Assembly: GCF_900129265.1 (NCBI RefSeq)
Contig: NZ_FQVG01000003.1
Coordinates: 1 to 64,000 of the forward strand
Direction: 5' to 3'
Length of the DNA: 64,000 bases
DNA from: Caloramator proteoclasticus DSM 10124
Lineage (GTDB): Bacteria; Bacillota; Clostridia; Clostridiales; Caloramatoraceae
Positions 9,193-18,723 of the stretch are shown here, piece by piece. The notes under the pieces were generated by a model. The model had not been told where the DNA came from. It made no database searches and saw only the letters and a list, made by a program, of their open reading frames with translations. How positions within the stretch are numbered: the stretch's first letter is position 1; each line of letters opens with the position of its first letter. The translations under genes and the position numbers were made by a program.

Positions 9193-9473
9193 CCAATTGT
9201 TGAGAAACCCACTTGTTAGCTAAAGTATGAAAAAGCCCTATGAAAGGATTTCAACAGGCTCTTTCGTTAGCTTTAGCAATCCTTAGCTTTTCGACTTTGA
9301 AAAAGTCCGTAATTTGGCACAGGACGTGCCGAGCCGAGCGGCCATCAGAACGATGGCATCGCGAGGGTAGGACTTTTTCAAACAAAGAAAAGCTTAGAAT
9401 TGCTTAGTAAAATGAACGAATGCCTAAAAATCCTCCATAGGGCTAATCAATATATATCTTTTTCCAAAGCCTG
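9193..9473 (-). mobile_element. MITE-like foldback element, copy 1
   Basis: 281 bp. It is related to copies at 17248, 37869 and 41655, in the same + strand orientation as copy 4. The ends are degenerate here (CCAATTGTTG ... CCAAAGCCTG). It has no ORF. It lies just downstream of carB, between two copies of AGCATAAAGTAGCT (9179-9192 and 9487-9500); the inner copy is part of the carB terminator palindrome. The GC-rich core has the two hairpins described for copy 4, with one loop changed to AGAAC. The rest of the gap 9072-9510 is AT-rich DNA that should hold the promoter of the 5755-9071 operon; I could not fix it. Confidence 0.8.
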
Positions 9474-9500
9474 AGCTACTATTTATAGCATAAAGTAGCT
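9474..9500 (-). terminator. carB terminator palindrome at the edge of MITE copy 1
   Basis: On the minus strand AGCTACTTTATGCTATAAAT followed by AGTAGCT forms an interrupted stem 11 bp after the carB stop. The T-tract that should follow is replaced by the foldback element, so its terminator activity is uncertain. Confidence 0.5.
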
Positions 9501-9510
9501 TTTAATATTT

Positions 9511-12500
9511 TTATAAATTATAAACATCATAATCCCCTCTATTTTCCATAACCTCAATAACAGCCCTTAGGGTGTCAAGCGAAGTTAATACTCTAATGTT
9601 TCTCTCTATTGCTCTTCTTCTTATTTTAAATCCATATCTTTCTAAATCATTACCCTTTGTCGGTGTATTTATAACTAAATTTATATTTTCTCTATCTATA
9701 AAGTTAAGTATGTCATCGTCCTTTACCAATCTTACCTCTATTCCTCCACTATTTAATGCCCTATAAGTTCCATCTGTTGCATAGATTTCACACCCTAATT
9801 TTTTCAATCTCTTGGCTAAATTGATAAATTCATATTTATCATAATCATTTACTGATGCAAATATATTTTTAATTTTTCTTATATCTAAACCTACACCTAA
9901 AAATCCCTTGTAAAGGGCTTCGTTTAAGCTTCTTCCCACACCTAAAACCTCTCCTGTGGATTTCATTTGAGGTCCTAATGCAATTTCAGCATTCTTAAGT
10001 TTTTCGGTTGAGAAAACAGGAACCTTTACTGCAACAATTTCTGCTTCTTTATATATATTCACTCCATATCCTATATCCTTTAATTTTTCCCCAAGCATTA
10101 CTCTTGTTGCAACTTCAACAATCGGAACTTTTGTAACCTTGCTTATAAAAGGAACTGTTCTTGATGCCCTCGGATTTACCTCTATAACATATAGCTCATC
10201 TTGATGCTCTATAAACTGTATATTTAGCATTCCTTTAATGCCTATTGCCTTTGAAATCTTTTTTGTATATTCTAAAACCTTCTCCTTTATTTTTTGTGAA
10301 ACACCCTGCGTTGGATATATTGTTATACTATCTCCTGAATGGACACCTGCACTTTCTAAATGTTCCATTATCCCCGGAATTAACACATCTTCACCATCTG
10401 AAATTGCATCAACCTCAATCTCTCTTCCACAAATATATTTATCAATAAGTACAGGGTTTTTATTATCCCTTTCAAAGGCAGACATTAAATAGAATTTAAG
10501 TTCATCTTCACTCCTTGTTATCTCCATACCCTGTCCACCAAGCACATAGGATGGCCTAACTAAAAGAGGAAAACCTATTTCTTTTGAAGCCTTTATTCCT
10601 TCCTCTACTGACCACACTGCCCTTCCCTTTGGCCTTTTTATATTTAGCCCTTCAAGAAGTTCATCAAACCTTTCCCTGTCCTCTGCTAAATCTATCTGCT
10701 CCGATGAAGTTCCAAGTATTGTTATTCCCCTTTTATCTAAATATTTAGCAAGCTTAATAGCAGTCTGTCCTCCAAATTGAAGTATTACTCCATAGGGTTT
10801 CTCCTTTTCTATAACATTTAAAACATCTTCTTCTGTTAAAGGCTCAAAATACAATTTATCCGAGATATTAAAATCAGTGCTTACTGTTTCAGGGTTGTTA
10901 TTTATTATTATAGTTTCAAAACCAAGCCTTTTTAATGCAAGTACACAGTGAACTGAGGAGTAGTCAAACTCTATACCCTGACCTATTCTAATTGGGCCTG
11001 AGCCTATTACTACAACTTTTTTATTATTTGTAACTATCACTTCATCAAAGTCCTCATAGGTTGAATAGTAATATGGAGTTTCTGCTTCAAATTCACCTGC
11101 ACAGGTATCCACCATCTTGTAAGCTGGATTTATGTTCCATTCTCTTCTTAAATTCTTTATCTTTTCTACATCTACATTTAAAAATTCGGCAATTGCTCTA
11201 TCAGAAAAACCAATCTTTTTATATTCAATTAATACCTCTCTATTTATATCCCTTAAACTTAACTTCTTTAATTTTTCTTCTTTATCAACTATATTCTTAA
11301 TCTTATATATAAAAAATTTATCTATCTTAGTTATATTTGAAATTTCTGTAGCACCTATGCCCCTTCTTAAAAGTTCTGCTATTATAAATAGACCTTCATC
11401 AGTAGGCTCCTTTATACTTTGTTTTAATTCATCTATATCTATATTTCTGTATTTTTTAAATTCCAATGAATATGCACCTATCTCAAGGGAACGGACTCCC
11501 TTTAAAAGTGCCTCCTCAAAGTTTCTTCCTATTGCCATAACTTCTCCAGTTGCCATCATCTTTGTTCCAAGGGTGTTATCTGCTTGGGCAAACTTATCAA
11601 AGGGCCATTTTGGTATCTTTACAACTACATAATCTAAACTTGGCTCAAAGCAGGCATAGGTTTTATTTGTTATTTCATTTTTTATCTCATCAAGGCTATA
11701 TCCAAGGGCAATCTTTGTTGCAACCTTTGCAATAGGATAGCCTGTTGCCTTTGAAGCAAGGGCAGATGAACGCGACACCCTTGGATTTATTTCAATTACT
11801 GCATACTGAAAAGAATCAGGATTTAGTGCAAACTGAACGTTACATCCTCCCTCAATTCCAACTGCATTTATTATATCAATAGCTGCAGTTCTTAACATCT
11901 GATATTCTCTATCTGATAATGTTTGGCTTGGTGCAACGACTATGCTGTCTCCAGTGTGCACTCCAACAGGGTCTATATTTTCCATATTGCAAACTGTTAT
12001 ACAATTTCCCTGACTGTCGCGTATAACCTCATACTCTATTTCCTTCCATCCCTTTACACTCTTTTCAATCAATACTTGCCCTATTGAACTTAGCTTTAAT
12101 CCTGTATCTAAAATTTTCTCTAGCTCCTCTTCATTTTCTGCAATTCCACCACCTGTTCCCCCTAATGTATAGGCAGGTCTTACTATTACAGGATAGCCAA
12201 TTTTCTTTGCAAACTTTAAACCATCCTCAAGAGTTGTAACAATTTCACTATCAATTATTGGTTGATTTATTTTTTTCATAAGTTCTCTAAACAATTCCCT
12301 ATCTTCTCCACGCTTTATTGCCTCAATCTTTGTACCTATAACGTTAACATTGTATTTTTGAAGTATGCCCTTCTCATAAAGTTCAACAGCTAAATTAAGG
12401 CCTGTCTGTCCACCCATTCCTGCAAGAAGTGAATCTGGCCTCTCCTTTTCTATTATCCTCTCTAAAACCTCTGCTGTTAACGGTTCTATGTATACCTTAT

Positions 12501-12684
12501 CTGCCACCTCTTTATCCGTCATAATTGTAGCTGGATTTGAATTTACTAATACAACCTCAATTCCTTCCTCCTTTATTGCCATACAGGCTTGAGTTCCTGA
12601 ATAATCAAACTCTGCTGCTTGTCCTATAATGATTGGCCCTGAACCTATAACAAGTACCTTTTTTATATCTCTATTAAGTGGCAT
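9511..12684 (-). CDS. carB: Carbamoyl-phosphate synthase large subunit
   Basis: 1057 residues, the full length for the family. It makes carbamoyl phosphate from bicarbonate, ammonia (channelled from CarA) and two ATP, for pyrimidine and arginine synthesis. Two homologous ATP-grasp halves are visible. Each starts with a GSGPI-IGQ-EFDYSG/S motif (near residues 14 and 560) and carries glycine-rich nucleotide-binding loops ([12 protein letters not shown] and [11 protein letters not shown]). An oligomerisation segment lies between them, and an MGS-like allosteric domain, the site for UMP or IMP, closes the protein. It lies 10 bp after carA and is co-transcribed with it from the PyrR-type leader at 13830-14023. 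Confidence 0.97.
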   Translation of the reverse strand: MPLNRDIKKVLVIGSGPIIIGQAAEFDYSGTQACMAIKEEGIEVVLVNSNPATIMTDKEVADKVYIEPLTAEVLERIIEKERPDSLLAGMGGQTGLNLAVELYEKGILQKYNVNVIGTKIEAIKRGEDRELFRELMKKINQPIIDSEIVTTLEDGLKFAKKIGYPVIVRPAYTLGGTGGGIAENEEELEKILDTGLKLSSIGQVLIEKSVKGWKEIEYEVIRDSQGNCITVCNMENIDPVGVHTGDSIVVAPSQTLSDREYQMLRTAAIDIINAVGIEGGCNVQFALNPDSFQYAVIEINPRVSRSSALASKATGYPIAKVATKIALGYSLDEIKNEITNKTYACFEPSLDYVVVKIPKWPFDKFAQADNTLGTKMMATGEVMAIGRNFEEALLKGVRSLEIGAYSLEFKKYRNIDIDELKQSIKEPTDEGLFIIAELLRRGIGATEISNITKIDKFFIYKIKNIVDKEEKLKKLSLRDINREVLIEYKKIGFSDRAIAEFLNVDVEKIKNLRREWNINPAYKMVDTCAGEFEAETPYYYSTYEDFDEVIVTNNKKVVVIGSGPIRIGQGIEFDYSSVHCVLALKRLGFETIIINNNPETVSTDFNISDKLYFEPLTEEDVLNVIEKEKPYGVILQFGGQTAIKLAKYLDKRGITILGTSSEQIDLAEDRERFDELLEGLNIKRPKGRAVWSVEEGIKASKEIGFPLLVRPSYVLGGQGMEITRSEDELKFYLMSAFERDNKNPVLIDKYICGREIEVDAISDGEDVLIPGIMEHLESAGVHSGDSITIYPTQGVSQKIKEKVLEYTKKISKAIGIKGMLNIQFIEHQDELYVIEVNPRASRTVPFISKVTKVPIVEVATRVMLGEKLKDIGYGVNIYKEAEIVAVKVPVFSTEKLKNAEIALGPQMKSTGEVLGVGRSLNEALYKGFLGVGLDIRKIKNIFASVNDYDKYEFINLAKRLKKLGCEIYATDGTYRALNSGGIEVRLVKDDDILNFIDRENINLVINTPTKGNDLERYGFKIRRRAIERNIRVLTSLDTLRAVIEVMENRGDYDVYNL

Positions 12685-12694
12685 AGTATCCCTC

Positions 12695-13744
12695 CTATAG
12701 TGCTAATTTTAAAAATTCATCAAATATGTAGTCGTTGTCTTTTGGACCAGGACAAGCTTCTGGATGAAATTGAACTGAATAAATTGGAAGTTTTTTGTGT
12801 CTCATTCCTTCGATTGTACCATCATTTAAGCTAATATGTGTTACCTCCGTATCTTCTGGAACAAGATCAACATAATATCCGTGGTTTTGAGATGTTATAT
12901 ATATTTTGTTCTTCACTAAATCCTTTACAGGATGGTTACAGCCTCTATGTCCATATTTAAGTTTTTTAGTTCTTCCCCCAAGACTTAGGGCTATTAACTG
13001 GTGCCCTAAGCATATGCCTACAATTGGTTTTTTATTTATTAATTCTTTTATATTTTGAATAACATCTTGCAGCTCCTCTGGGTCTCCTGGCCCATTTGAT
13101 AAAAATACCAAATCAGGGTTTACCTCTAAAATTTCCTTATATGATGCTATAGCTGGAAATACGGTTAATCTGCATCCTCTTTTTATAAAGCTTCTTATTA
13201 TATTCTGTTTTACTCCAAAATCATATACCGCAACGTGCTTACCTTTCCCTTCTATTTGATATTTTTGCTTTGTAGTTACCTTAAACACTGCATCCTTGTT
13301 TGAAAAGTTTTGCATCATTTCCATTGCTCTATCAAAATTACAGTCTGCAGGTACTATAACCCCCCTCATTGTACCTGCATCTCTTAGTATTTTAGTTAAG
13401 GCTCTTGTATCTATCCCCTCTAATCCTACTATTTTATTTAATTTAAAATATTCATCTAAGCTCACTTCACACCTAAAATTGCTTGGAAATTTGCATTTTT
13501 CTTTTACAATAAATCCCTTAACTTTAATTTTTTCAGATTCAATATCCTCAAAGTTTATACCGTAATTTCCTATAAGAGGATATGTCATAACAACTATTTG
13601 TCCATAATATGAAGGATCAGTTAAAACCTCCTGATACCCTGTCATACCAGTATTAAATACTACTTCACCAACTGTTTCTTGCAGGTCTCCGAATGCATTA
13701 CCAATGAACTCTATTCCATTTTCAAGTATTAGCTTTGCCTTCAT
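12695..13744 (-). CDS. carA: Carbamoyl-phosphate synthase small (glutaminase) subunit
   Basis: 349 residues. An N-terminal CPSase small-subunit domain is followed by a class I glutamine amidotransferase domain: [15 protein letters not shown] with the nucleophilic Cys near 245, and QFHPEA with His/Glu near 330. It releases ammonia from glutamine and passes it to CarB. The ATG follows a clear GGAGGG ribosome site. It is first in the carAB unit, and the 5' leader carries a PyrR-like RNA site, a small leader ORF and a terminator, so expression should fall when UMP is high. No other pyr or arg gene is in the window. Confidence 0.97.
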   Translation of the reverse strand: MKAKLILENGIEFIGNAFGDLQETVGEVVFNTGMTGYQEVLTDPSYYGQIVVMTYPLIGNYGINFEDIESEKIKVKGFIVKEKCKFPSNFRCEVSLDEYFKLNKIVGLEGIDTRALTKILRDAGTMRGVIVPADCNFDRAMEMMQNFSNKDAVFKVTTKQKYQIEGKGKHVAVYDFGVKQNIIRSFIKRGCRLTVFPAIASYKEILEVNPDLVFLSNGPGDPEELQDVIQNIKELINKKPIVGICLGHQLIALSLGGRTKKLKYGHRGCNHPVKDLVKNKIYITSQNHGYYVDLVPEDTEVTHISLNDGTIEGMRHKKLPIYSVQFHPEACPGPKDNDYIFDEFLKLAL

Positions 13745-13829
13745 ATTTTCCCTCCTTTAAACCCTTTAGAGGCTAAATTAAATCATTTAAATTAGGATAA
13801 TTTTTAATGCACTATATTACCTAAGAATT

Positions 13830-13875
13830 AAAAAGGACACTCAAGAGATTATAAACACTAATCCCTTAAGTGTCC
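13830..13875 (-). terminator. Attenuator terminator in the carAB leader
   Basis: On the minus strand a 17-bp stem begins GGACACTTAAGGGATTA and closes with TAATCTCTTGAGTGTCC, with two G-U pairs and loop GTGTTTA. A TTTTT run follows. It lies ~86 bp before carA, so reading into carAB needs antitermination. The 5' arm starts one base after the stop codon of the leader ORF. Confidence 0.88.
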
Positions 13876-13876
13876 A

Positions 13877-13939
13877 TTATGTTTTATAAAAATATGTTGG
13901 CAAAGCAATAGTTTTAATTAAATTACAAAAAATTGTCAT
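13877..13939 (-). CDS. Candidate carAB leader peptide (20 aa)
   Basis: An ATG at 13937-13939 is preceded by AAAGGAG at 10-nt spacing and opens a 20-codon frame ending in TAA at 13877. A further in-frame ATG at 13948 would give 23 residues but lies one base from the Shine-Dalgarno. The peptide (MTIFCNLIKT, then IALPTYFYKT) has no recognisable domain. The ribosome site directly follows the PyrR-type stem and the stop abuts the terminator stem, so translation could couple to antitermination. Coding is inferred from architecture only. Confidence 0.5.
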   Translation of the reverse strand: MTIFCNLIKTIALPTYFYKT

Positions 13940-13954
13940 ATTTATCATACTCCT

Positions 13955-13973
13955 TTCTGGCCTCACGGGACCA
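13955..13973 (-). promoter_or_regulatory. PyrR-type RNA-binding loop in the carAB leader
   Basis: On the minus strand the leader reads TTGGTCCCGTGAGGCCAGAA. It matches the known PyrR anti-antiterminator loop (UCCNGNGAGGY) between the pairing arms TGG and CCA. PyrR with bound UMP stabilises this loop in other Firmicutes. Here the leader ORF's AAAGGAG begins a few bases after the stem. Confidence 0.8.
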
Positions 13974-13994
13974 ATTTAAAGTGTATTTTTTAAA

Positions 13995-14023
13995 ATTTTA
14001 ATCTAATATAAACATGGTGTCAA
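13995..14023 (-). promoter_or_regulatory. Sigma-A promoter of carAB
   Basis: A consensus -35 TTGACA (14018-14023) and -10 TAAAAT (13995-14000) are 17 bp apart. Transcription would start near 13988, giving a leader of about 245 nt before carA. Confidence 0.85.
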
Positions 14024-14191
14024 TTCAAAAAGAATTATTTTTTATTTTAAAATTTTTCTGAATATTGTTTTTTTAAAATTAAAAAAGAAATAATATTTAT
14101 ATATTGAGAATTTACATCTACAAAAGAAGGAAAAATAAAGTACGTGTCGAATTTTATTAAATTGAATGTTAATTTAGAAGGGGGAATCTTT

Positions 14192-17100
14192 ATGACTAAA
14201 AAGAAATCACTTGCTGCGTTTACTTTGGTGGTTTTTATGCTTATCAATCTATTTTACTTTTTCCCGCCAAAGCAAACGTTTGCTCAAGGCAAAACAAAAC
14301 TAATCATTCACTATGCAAAGGACCCAAATACCAACAAGGACTGGAACCTTTGGATTTGGCCTGCAGGAAAAGATGGTAAAAAATATGAGTTTACTAAAAA
14401 GGATGACTTTGGTCCCTATGCAGTTATAGAATTTGATGAAAGCTATGATAAGGTTGGGTTTATAGTAAGAACTGATGATTGGGAAAAGGATGTTGCAGAG
14501 GACAGATTTGTTGATAAATTTAAGGATGGTGTGGCTGAAATATGGCTACTTCCAGGTGATGCTGAAATTTATTATTCAAAGCCAGATAAGAAAAATTCTA
14601 CACCTGTAAAGCTTAAAGAACAAACAAAGGTTACTGTTCATTATTATAGATATGATGGAAAATACGATGGCTGGAATCTTTGGATTTGGCCTTTTGGTAA
14701 GCAGGGAAAAGGATACAATTTTACAGGTAAAGACAGCTTTGGAGTTGTTAGTACATTTGTTATTGATGATACCTTAGGCGTAGATAAACTTGGAATCATA
14801 ACAAGAAGAAGTGAACCTAACAATGACTGGGCTGAAAAGGAATTTGGTGATAGATTTATAACTAAGTTTAAAGAAGATGGCTCTGCTGAAATATGGTTGA
14901 TGCAAGGAGATGAAAGGGTTCACTATTCTATGGATACACTTGATTTAACACAAAAATTAGTTTCTGCTTCAATTGATGGCATTAGCACTATAAATATTGA
15001 GGTTAACTTCCCATTTGAAATTAATGATACCCTAAAGGACAAGATAACTATTAAGGATAACGAAAAAACATATACAATTAAAGAGATAAAAGTTGACGAA
15101 TCTACAAAGGTTGACAATAAAGCAAGAAGACTAAGTATAGTGCTTAATGAAAAATTAGCACTTGATAAAACAATTACAGTAGAATTTAAAGATTATGGAA
15201 TAAAAACTGCAACCTTTGGTCAAATATTTAGCTCTAAGGAATTTGATGAACTTTACTTCTATTCAGGAAATGACCTTGGTGCAAACTACTCAAAGGAAAA
15301 AACAACCTTTAAGGTATGGGCACCAACTGCAAGTGAAGCAAAGCTTGTTATCTACTCAAAATGGGATGATAAACAGGGTAAGGAACTTGCAATGAAAAAG
15401 GAAGAAAAGGGTGTATGGTCATATACATTAGATGGTGACCAAAACGGAACAATTTATACCTATAAGGTAAAAATAGGCGACAGCTGGAACGAAGCTGTTG
15501 ACCCTTATGCAAAGAGTGTTACTGTAAATGGCGATAAGGGGGTTGTTATTGATTTATCAAAAACTAACCCTGAAAAATGGAATCCAAAATCAAAACCACA
15601 ATTTAAAAACCCTGTAGATGCAGTAATCTACGAGCTTCATATAAGGGACTTATCCGTTCATCCAAATAGCGGAATTAAAAATAAAGGAAAGTTTTTAGGT
15701 TTAACAGAAACAGGAACTAAAACAAAGAAGGGAACACCTACTGGGCTTGATTATATTAAAAGTTTAGGGGTAACCCATATAGAAATATTGCCAATGTTTG
15801 ATTTTGCATCAATTGATGAAACTTCAACAAAACCTCAATTTAACTGGGGATATGATCCTAAAAACTACAATGCACCAGAGGGAAGCTATTCAACTGACCC
15901 ATATAACCCAATATCAAGAGTATCTGAGCTTAAGACAATGGTTCAAACACTACACGACAACGGTTTAAGAGTAATTATGGATGTTGTTTACAACCATATG
16001 TACAGTGCAGAAGCTGCTAATTTTAACAAACTTGTACCAGGATACTTCTTTAGGACTGATGCATCAGGTAAACTCACAAATGGTTCTGGATGTGGAAATG
16101 ATGTTGCTTCTGAAAGAAGTATGGCAAGAAAATTTATAGTTGAATCTGTTGTTTATTGGGCTAAGGAATATAACGTTGATGGATTTAGATTTGACCTAAT
16201 GGGACTTTTAGATATTGAAACTATGAATACAATAAGAGCTGAACTTGATAAAATAGACCCATCTATATTAATAATAGGAGAAGGTTGGAACCTCTCAACA
16301 GCACTTGATGACAGCCTAAAGGCAAACCAAAAGAATGCTGCAAAGATGCCAAGAATTGCCCATTTTAATGACACTATAAGAGATGGAATAAAGGGAAGCG
16401 TATTTAACCACAACGAACCTGGATTTGTTAATGGAAGTCGTTCTTCACAATTTAAAGTTATGTCTGGTATTGTAGGCGGAATAGATTATTCAAGTGGAAT
16501 AAGCACTTGGGGTAATATTGAACCTGTTCAGTCTGTTGTTTACTGTGAAGCCCACGACAACAATACCCTGTACGATAAACTAAAGTTTACTAATCCAAAT
16601 GCATCTGAAGAAGAAATAAAAGCAATGCATAAACTCGCTGGTGCTATTGTTCTAACATCACAGGGAATTCCTTTCCTACACGCAGGACAAGAGTTTATGA
16701 GAACAAAACAGGGAAATGACAACAGCTACAATGCAAGTGATGAAATAAACAGACTTGACTGGGATAGAAAAGACCAAAACATTGATGTAGTTGAATATTA
16801 TAAAGGATTAATAGAGCTTAGAAAAAATCACCCTGCATTTAGAATGCCAACTGCTGAAATGATTAAAAAACATCTTGAATTTTTAGATACACCAACAAAT
16901 GTTATCGCATATACTCTAAAGGACAATGCAAACGGAGATAAGTGGAAGAATATTGTAGTTGCCTTCAATGGAACTGAAAAAGAACAAAAGATTACTCTTC
17001 CAAGCCGTGGAAAATATTGTGTTGTTGTAAACGGACAAAAGGCAGGTGTTAAAACACTTGAAACTGTAAGCGGTGGAACTCTTACACTTCCACCAAAGAC

Positions 17101-17218
17101 AGCATATGTTCTATATGAAAAGACAACAAATTATGCACTAATTTCAGCAGTAGTAATTCTTGTTGGAATGTTAGGCTTTGTTGGATACCATATGTACAGC
17201 AAATTAAATAAGAAGTGA
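14192..17218 (+). CDS. pulA: Type I pullulanase, membrane-anchored
   Basis: 1008 residues from the ATG after GAAGGGGG; a GTG 48 bp upstream also opens the frame but lacks a ribosome site. It cleaves alpha-1,6 bonds of pullulan and limit dextrins outside the cell. Seen: a signal peptide (about 1-33), two CBM41 starch-binding modules with WNLWIWP motifs, an Ig-like segment, a CBM48 (TTFKVWAPTA), and the GH13 barrel. The type I signature is FNWGYDP (usual YNWGYDP). Catalytic residues are D668 (GFRFDLMG), E697 (GEGWN) and D789 (EAHDNN). The C-terminus has one hydrophobic helix and a lysine-rich tail but no LPXTG, so it should be membrane- rather than wall-anchored, unlike the enzyme at 309-5588. 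A terminator follows. Confidence 0.93.
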   Translation: MTKKKSLAAFTLVVFMLINLFYFFPPKQTFAQGKTKLIIHYAKDPNTNKDWNLWIWPAGKDGKKYEFTKKDDFGPYAVIEFDESYDKVGFIVRTDDWEKDVAEDRFVDKFKDGVAEIWLLPGDAEIYYSKPDKKNSTPVKLKEQTKVTVHYYRYDGKYDGWNLWIWPFGKQGKGYNFTGKDSFGVVSTFVIDDTLGVDKLGIITRRSEPNNDWAEKEFGDRFITKFKEDGSAEIWLMQGDERVHYSMDTLDLTQKLVSASIDGISTINIEVNFPFEINDTLKDKITIKDNEKTYTIKEIKVDESTKVDNKARRLSIVLNEKLALDKTITVEFKDYGIKTATFGQIFSSKEFDELYFYSGNDLGANYSKEKTTFKVWAPTASEAKLVIYSKWDDKQGKELAMKKEEKGVWSYTLDGDQNGTIYTYKVKIGDSWNEAVDPYAKSVTVNGDKGVVIDLSKTNPEKWNPKSKPQFKNPVDAVIYELHIRDLSVHPNSGIKNKGKFLGLTETGTKTKKGTPTGLDYIKSLGVTHIEILPMFDFASIDETSTKPQFNWGYDPKNYNAPEGSYSTDPYNPISRVSELKTMVQTLHDNGLRVIMDVVYNHMYSAEAANFNKLVPGYFFRTDASGKLTNGSGCGNDVASERSMARKFIVESVVYWAKEYNVDGFRFDLMGLLDIETMNTIRAELDKIDPSILIIGEGWNLSTALDDSLKANQKNAAKMPRIAHFNDTIRDGIKGSVFNHNEPGFVNGSRSSQFKVMSGIVGGIDYSSGISTWGNIEPVQSVVYCEAHDNNTLYDKLKFTNPNASEEEIKAMHKLAGAIVLTSQGIPFLHAGQEFMRTKQGNDNSYNASDEINRLDWDRKDQNIDVVEYYKGLIELRKNHPAFRMPTAEMIKKHLEFLDTPTNVIAYTLKDNANGDKWKNIVVAFNGTEKEQKITLPSRGKYCVVVNGQKAGVKTLETVSGGTLTLPPKTAYVLYEKTTNYALISAVVILVGMLGFVGYHMYSKLNKK

Positions 17219-17226
17219 TTAATTTA

Positions 17227-17248
17227 GAGCCCTACTTTTGTAGGGCTC
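17227..17248 (+). terminator. pulA terminator stem
   Basis: GAGCCCTAC-TTTT-GTAGGGCTC, 8 bp after the pulA stop. Instead of a T-tract, the foldback element copy 2 begins at its last base. Confidence 0.65.
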
Positions 17249-17531
17249 AAGCTGTTTAAAAAGTTATGTATTGATTAGCCCCATGAAGGATTTCTTAGGC
17301 ATTCGTTCATTTCGCTAATCAATTCTAAGCTTTTCTTTGTTTGAAAAAGTCCTACCCTCGCGATGCCATCGTCCTGATGGCCGCTCGGCTCGGCACGTCC
17401 TGTGCCGAATTACGGACTTTTCCAAAGTCGAAAAGCTAAGAATTGCTAAAGCTCACGAAATATGCCAATTCGAAATCCTTTCATGAGGCTTTTTCATACT
17501 TTAGCTAACAAACAGGTTTATCAACAATTTA
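17248..17531 (+). mobile_element. MITE-like foldback element, copy 2
   Basis: About 284 bp between convergent pulA and the TtcA-like gene, in the same orientation as copy 3. Its ends have drifted (CAAGCTGTTT ... CAACAATTTA). The core hairpins, with GTCCT loops on this strand, are conserved. It begins on the last base of the pulA terminator stem. No target duplication is evident. It fills most of the gap 17219-17554. Confidence 0.8.
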
Positions 17532-17554
17532 AAAATTCATTATTAAGCCTTATC

Positions 17555-18424
17555 CTATTCATCATAAAAATCTAAAAAGGAATATTCCTTATCTCCTTTT
17601 TTCCAGCCTAATATACAGTCCATATTTACATTTTTTGAAGCATTGAAAATAGATTTATCAACATCATTAAACTTCTTTTTTAATTCCTTTATAAGCTCTT
17701 TAATTTCGTATCTCTTATTTGCTATCTTTTCTGCAGCTACCATACAAGCACAGTTAATAGGCCATATACCATTTGCTTTAGTAAACTGTTCTATATGTCT
17801 CTCCTCTATATAATACATTGGACGAATTAACTCTATCCCCTCAAAATTTTCTGACTTTAACTTTGGCATCATTGTTTTAAAATTACCAGAATACAAAACA
17901 TTTAGCATAATAGTCTCTATAACATCATTAAAATGATGGCCAAGTGCAAGCTTATTACAACCAAGTTCCTTTGCCTTTGAATATAGGGCACCTCTTCTCA
18001 TCCTTGCACACATATAGCAGGGATAATCCTTTGCTATTCTATCTGCAACTTCAAATATTCCAGATTCAAATATTTTTATTGGTATATTTAAATAGTTGCA
18101 GTTGTCAATAAGAAGTGCTCTTATGCTTTCGTGATACCCTGGATCCATTGCTATAAACTCAAGCTCAAAATTAATCTTACCGTGCCTTTTTAGCTCTTGA
18201 AACAGCTTTGCCATAAGCATACTGTCTTTTCCGCCTGATACGGCAACAGCAACCTTATCCCCATCTTCAACAAGTTTAAATTCATCTATTGCCTTAACAA
18301 ATTTAGTCCAAAGTTTATTTCTATATGTTTTAATAATACTTCTTTCTATATCCTTTAAAGGTTTTCTTTCACTAAAGGGAACTAATATAGGACAACCAGT
18401 CCCCGCAAGCTTATTTTCGCTCAT
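17555..18424 (-). CDS. TtcA-like tRNA 2-thiolation / PP-loop ATPase
   Basis: 289 residues from the ATG at 18424, which has an AAGGAGG site; the open frame continues 22 codons further upstream without one. The PP-loop SGGKDS (about 66-71) adenylates the target. PCYMCARMRRG (about 134) and a later CxC-like NCACMV provide the cysteines that in TtcA bind an Fe-S cluster and pass sulfur to tRNA cytidine-32. Clostridial homologues are annotated tRNA 2-thiocytidine biosynthesis protein, though some act on other tRNA positions. It is a single gene, convergent with pulA and divergent from adhE. Confidence 0.85.
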   Translation of the reverse strand: MSENKLAGTGCPILVPFSERKPLKDIERSIIKTYRNKLWTKFVKAIDEFKLVEDGDKVAVAVSGGKDSMLMAKLFQELKRHGKINFELEFIAMDPGYHESIRALLIDNCNYLNIPIKIFESGIFEVADRIAKDYPCYMCARMRRGALYSKAKELGCNKLALGHHFNDVIETIMLNVLYSGNFKTMMPKLKSENFEGIELIRPMYYIEERHIEQFTKANGIWPINCACMVAAEKIANKRYEIKELIKELKKKFNDVDKSIFNASKNVNMDCILGWKKGDKEYSFLDFYDE

Positions 18425-18573
18425 TCTTATCCTCCTTTTTTTAAAATATCGTATTTTATTATATTTCACATATAAGTATTTATTCAACAAGTATTTTTGT
18501 GTAGACTTTGTTATTTTTTTAACTTTTTTTGTTTTAGGTATTGATTTTTTTGTTGGACTATATTACAATGTAA

Positions 18574-18591
18574 TTGTGAATTAATTAACAA
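18574..18591 (+). promoter_or_regulatory. Rex-type operator 1 upstream of adhE
   Basis: TTGTGAATTAATTAACAA matches the Rex consensus TTGTTAA-N4-TTAACAA at all but one fixed position. Rex is the NADH-sensing repressor of fermentation genes. The site lies ~40 bp upstream of the proposed -35. The rest of the 18425-18723 gap is AT-rich. Confidence 0.65.
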
Positions 18592-18629
18592 ACTAACAGT
18601 TTAATTAATTCAATTTTTATTTATTGTTT

Positions 18630-18658
18630 TTGTTAATAATTTAACTATTAAGTATAAT
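18630..18658 (+). promoter_or_regulatory. adhE promoter overlapping Rex-type operator 2
   Basis: -35 TTGTTA (18630-18635) and -10 TATAAT (18653-18658) have a 17-bp spacer. The -35 is the first part of a Rex-like palindrome TTGTTAATAATTTAACTA (18630-18647), so bound Rex would block RNA polymerase. High NADH would relieve repression. Confidence 0.7.
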
Positions 18659-18723
18659 TAATCTTCTTCAACATTATCGACATTTCTATTAATGTTATTA
18701 TTTTGACAAGTGAGGTGTTTTTT

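Noticed and set aside
9193-9473. Foldback copies as CRISPR, tRNA or rRNA fragments
   Set aside because: There are no short regularly spaced repeats, no tRNA cloverleaf and no rRNA similarity; the four copies are far apart and have terminal inverted repeats.
18703-18708. TTGACA just before adhE as a -35 box
   Set aside because: It is only 21 bp before the start codon, so no -10 and leader could fit. The TTGTTA/TATAAT pair upstream is a better promoter.
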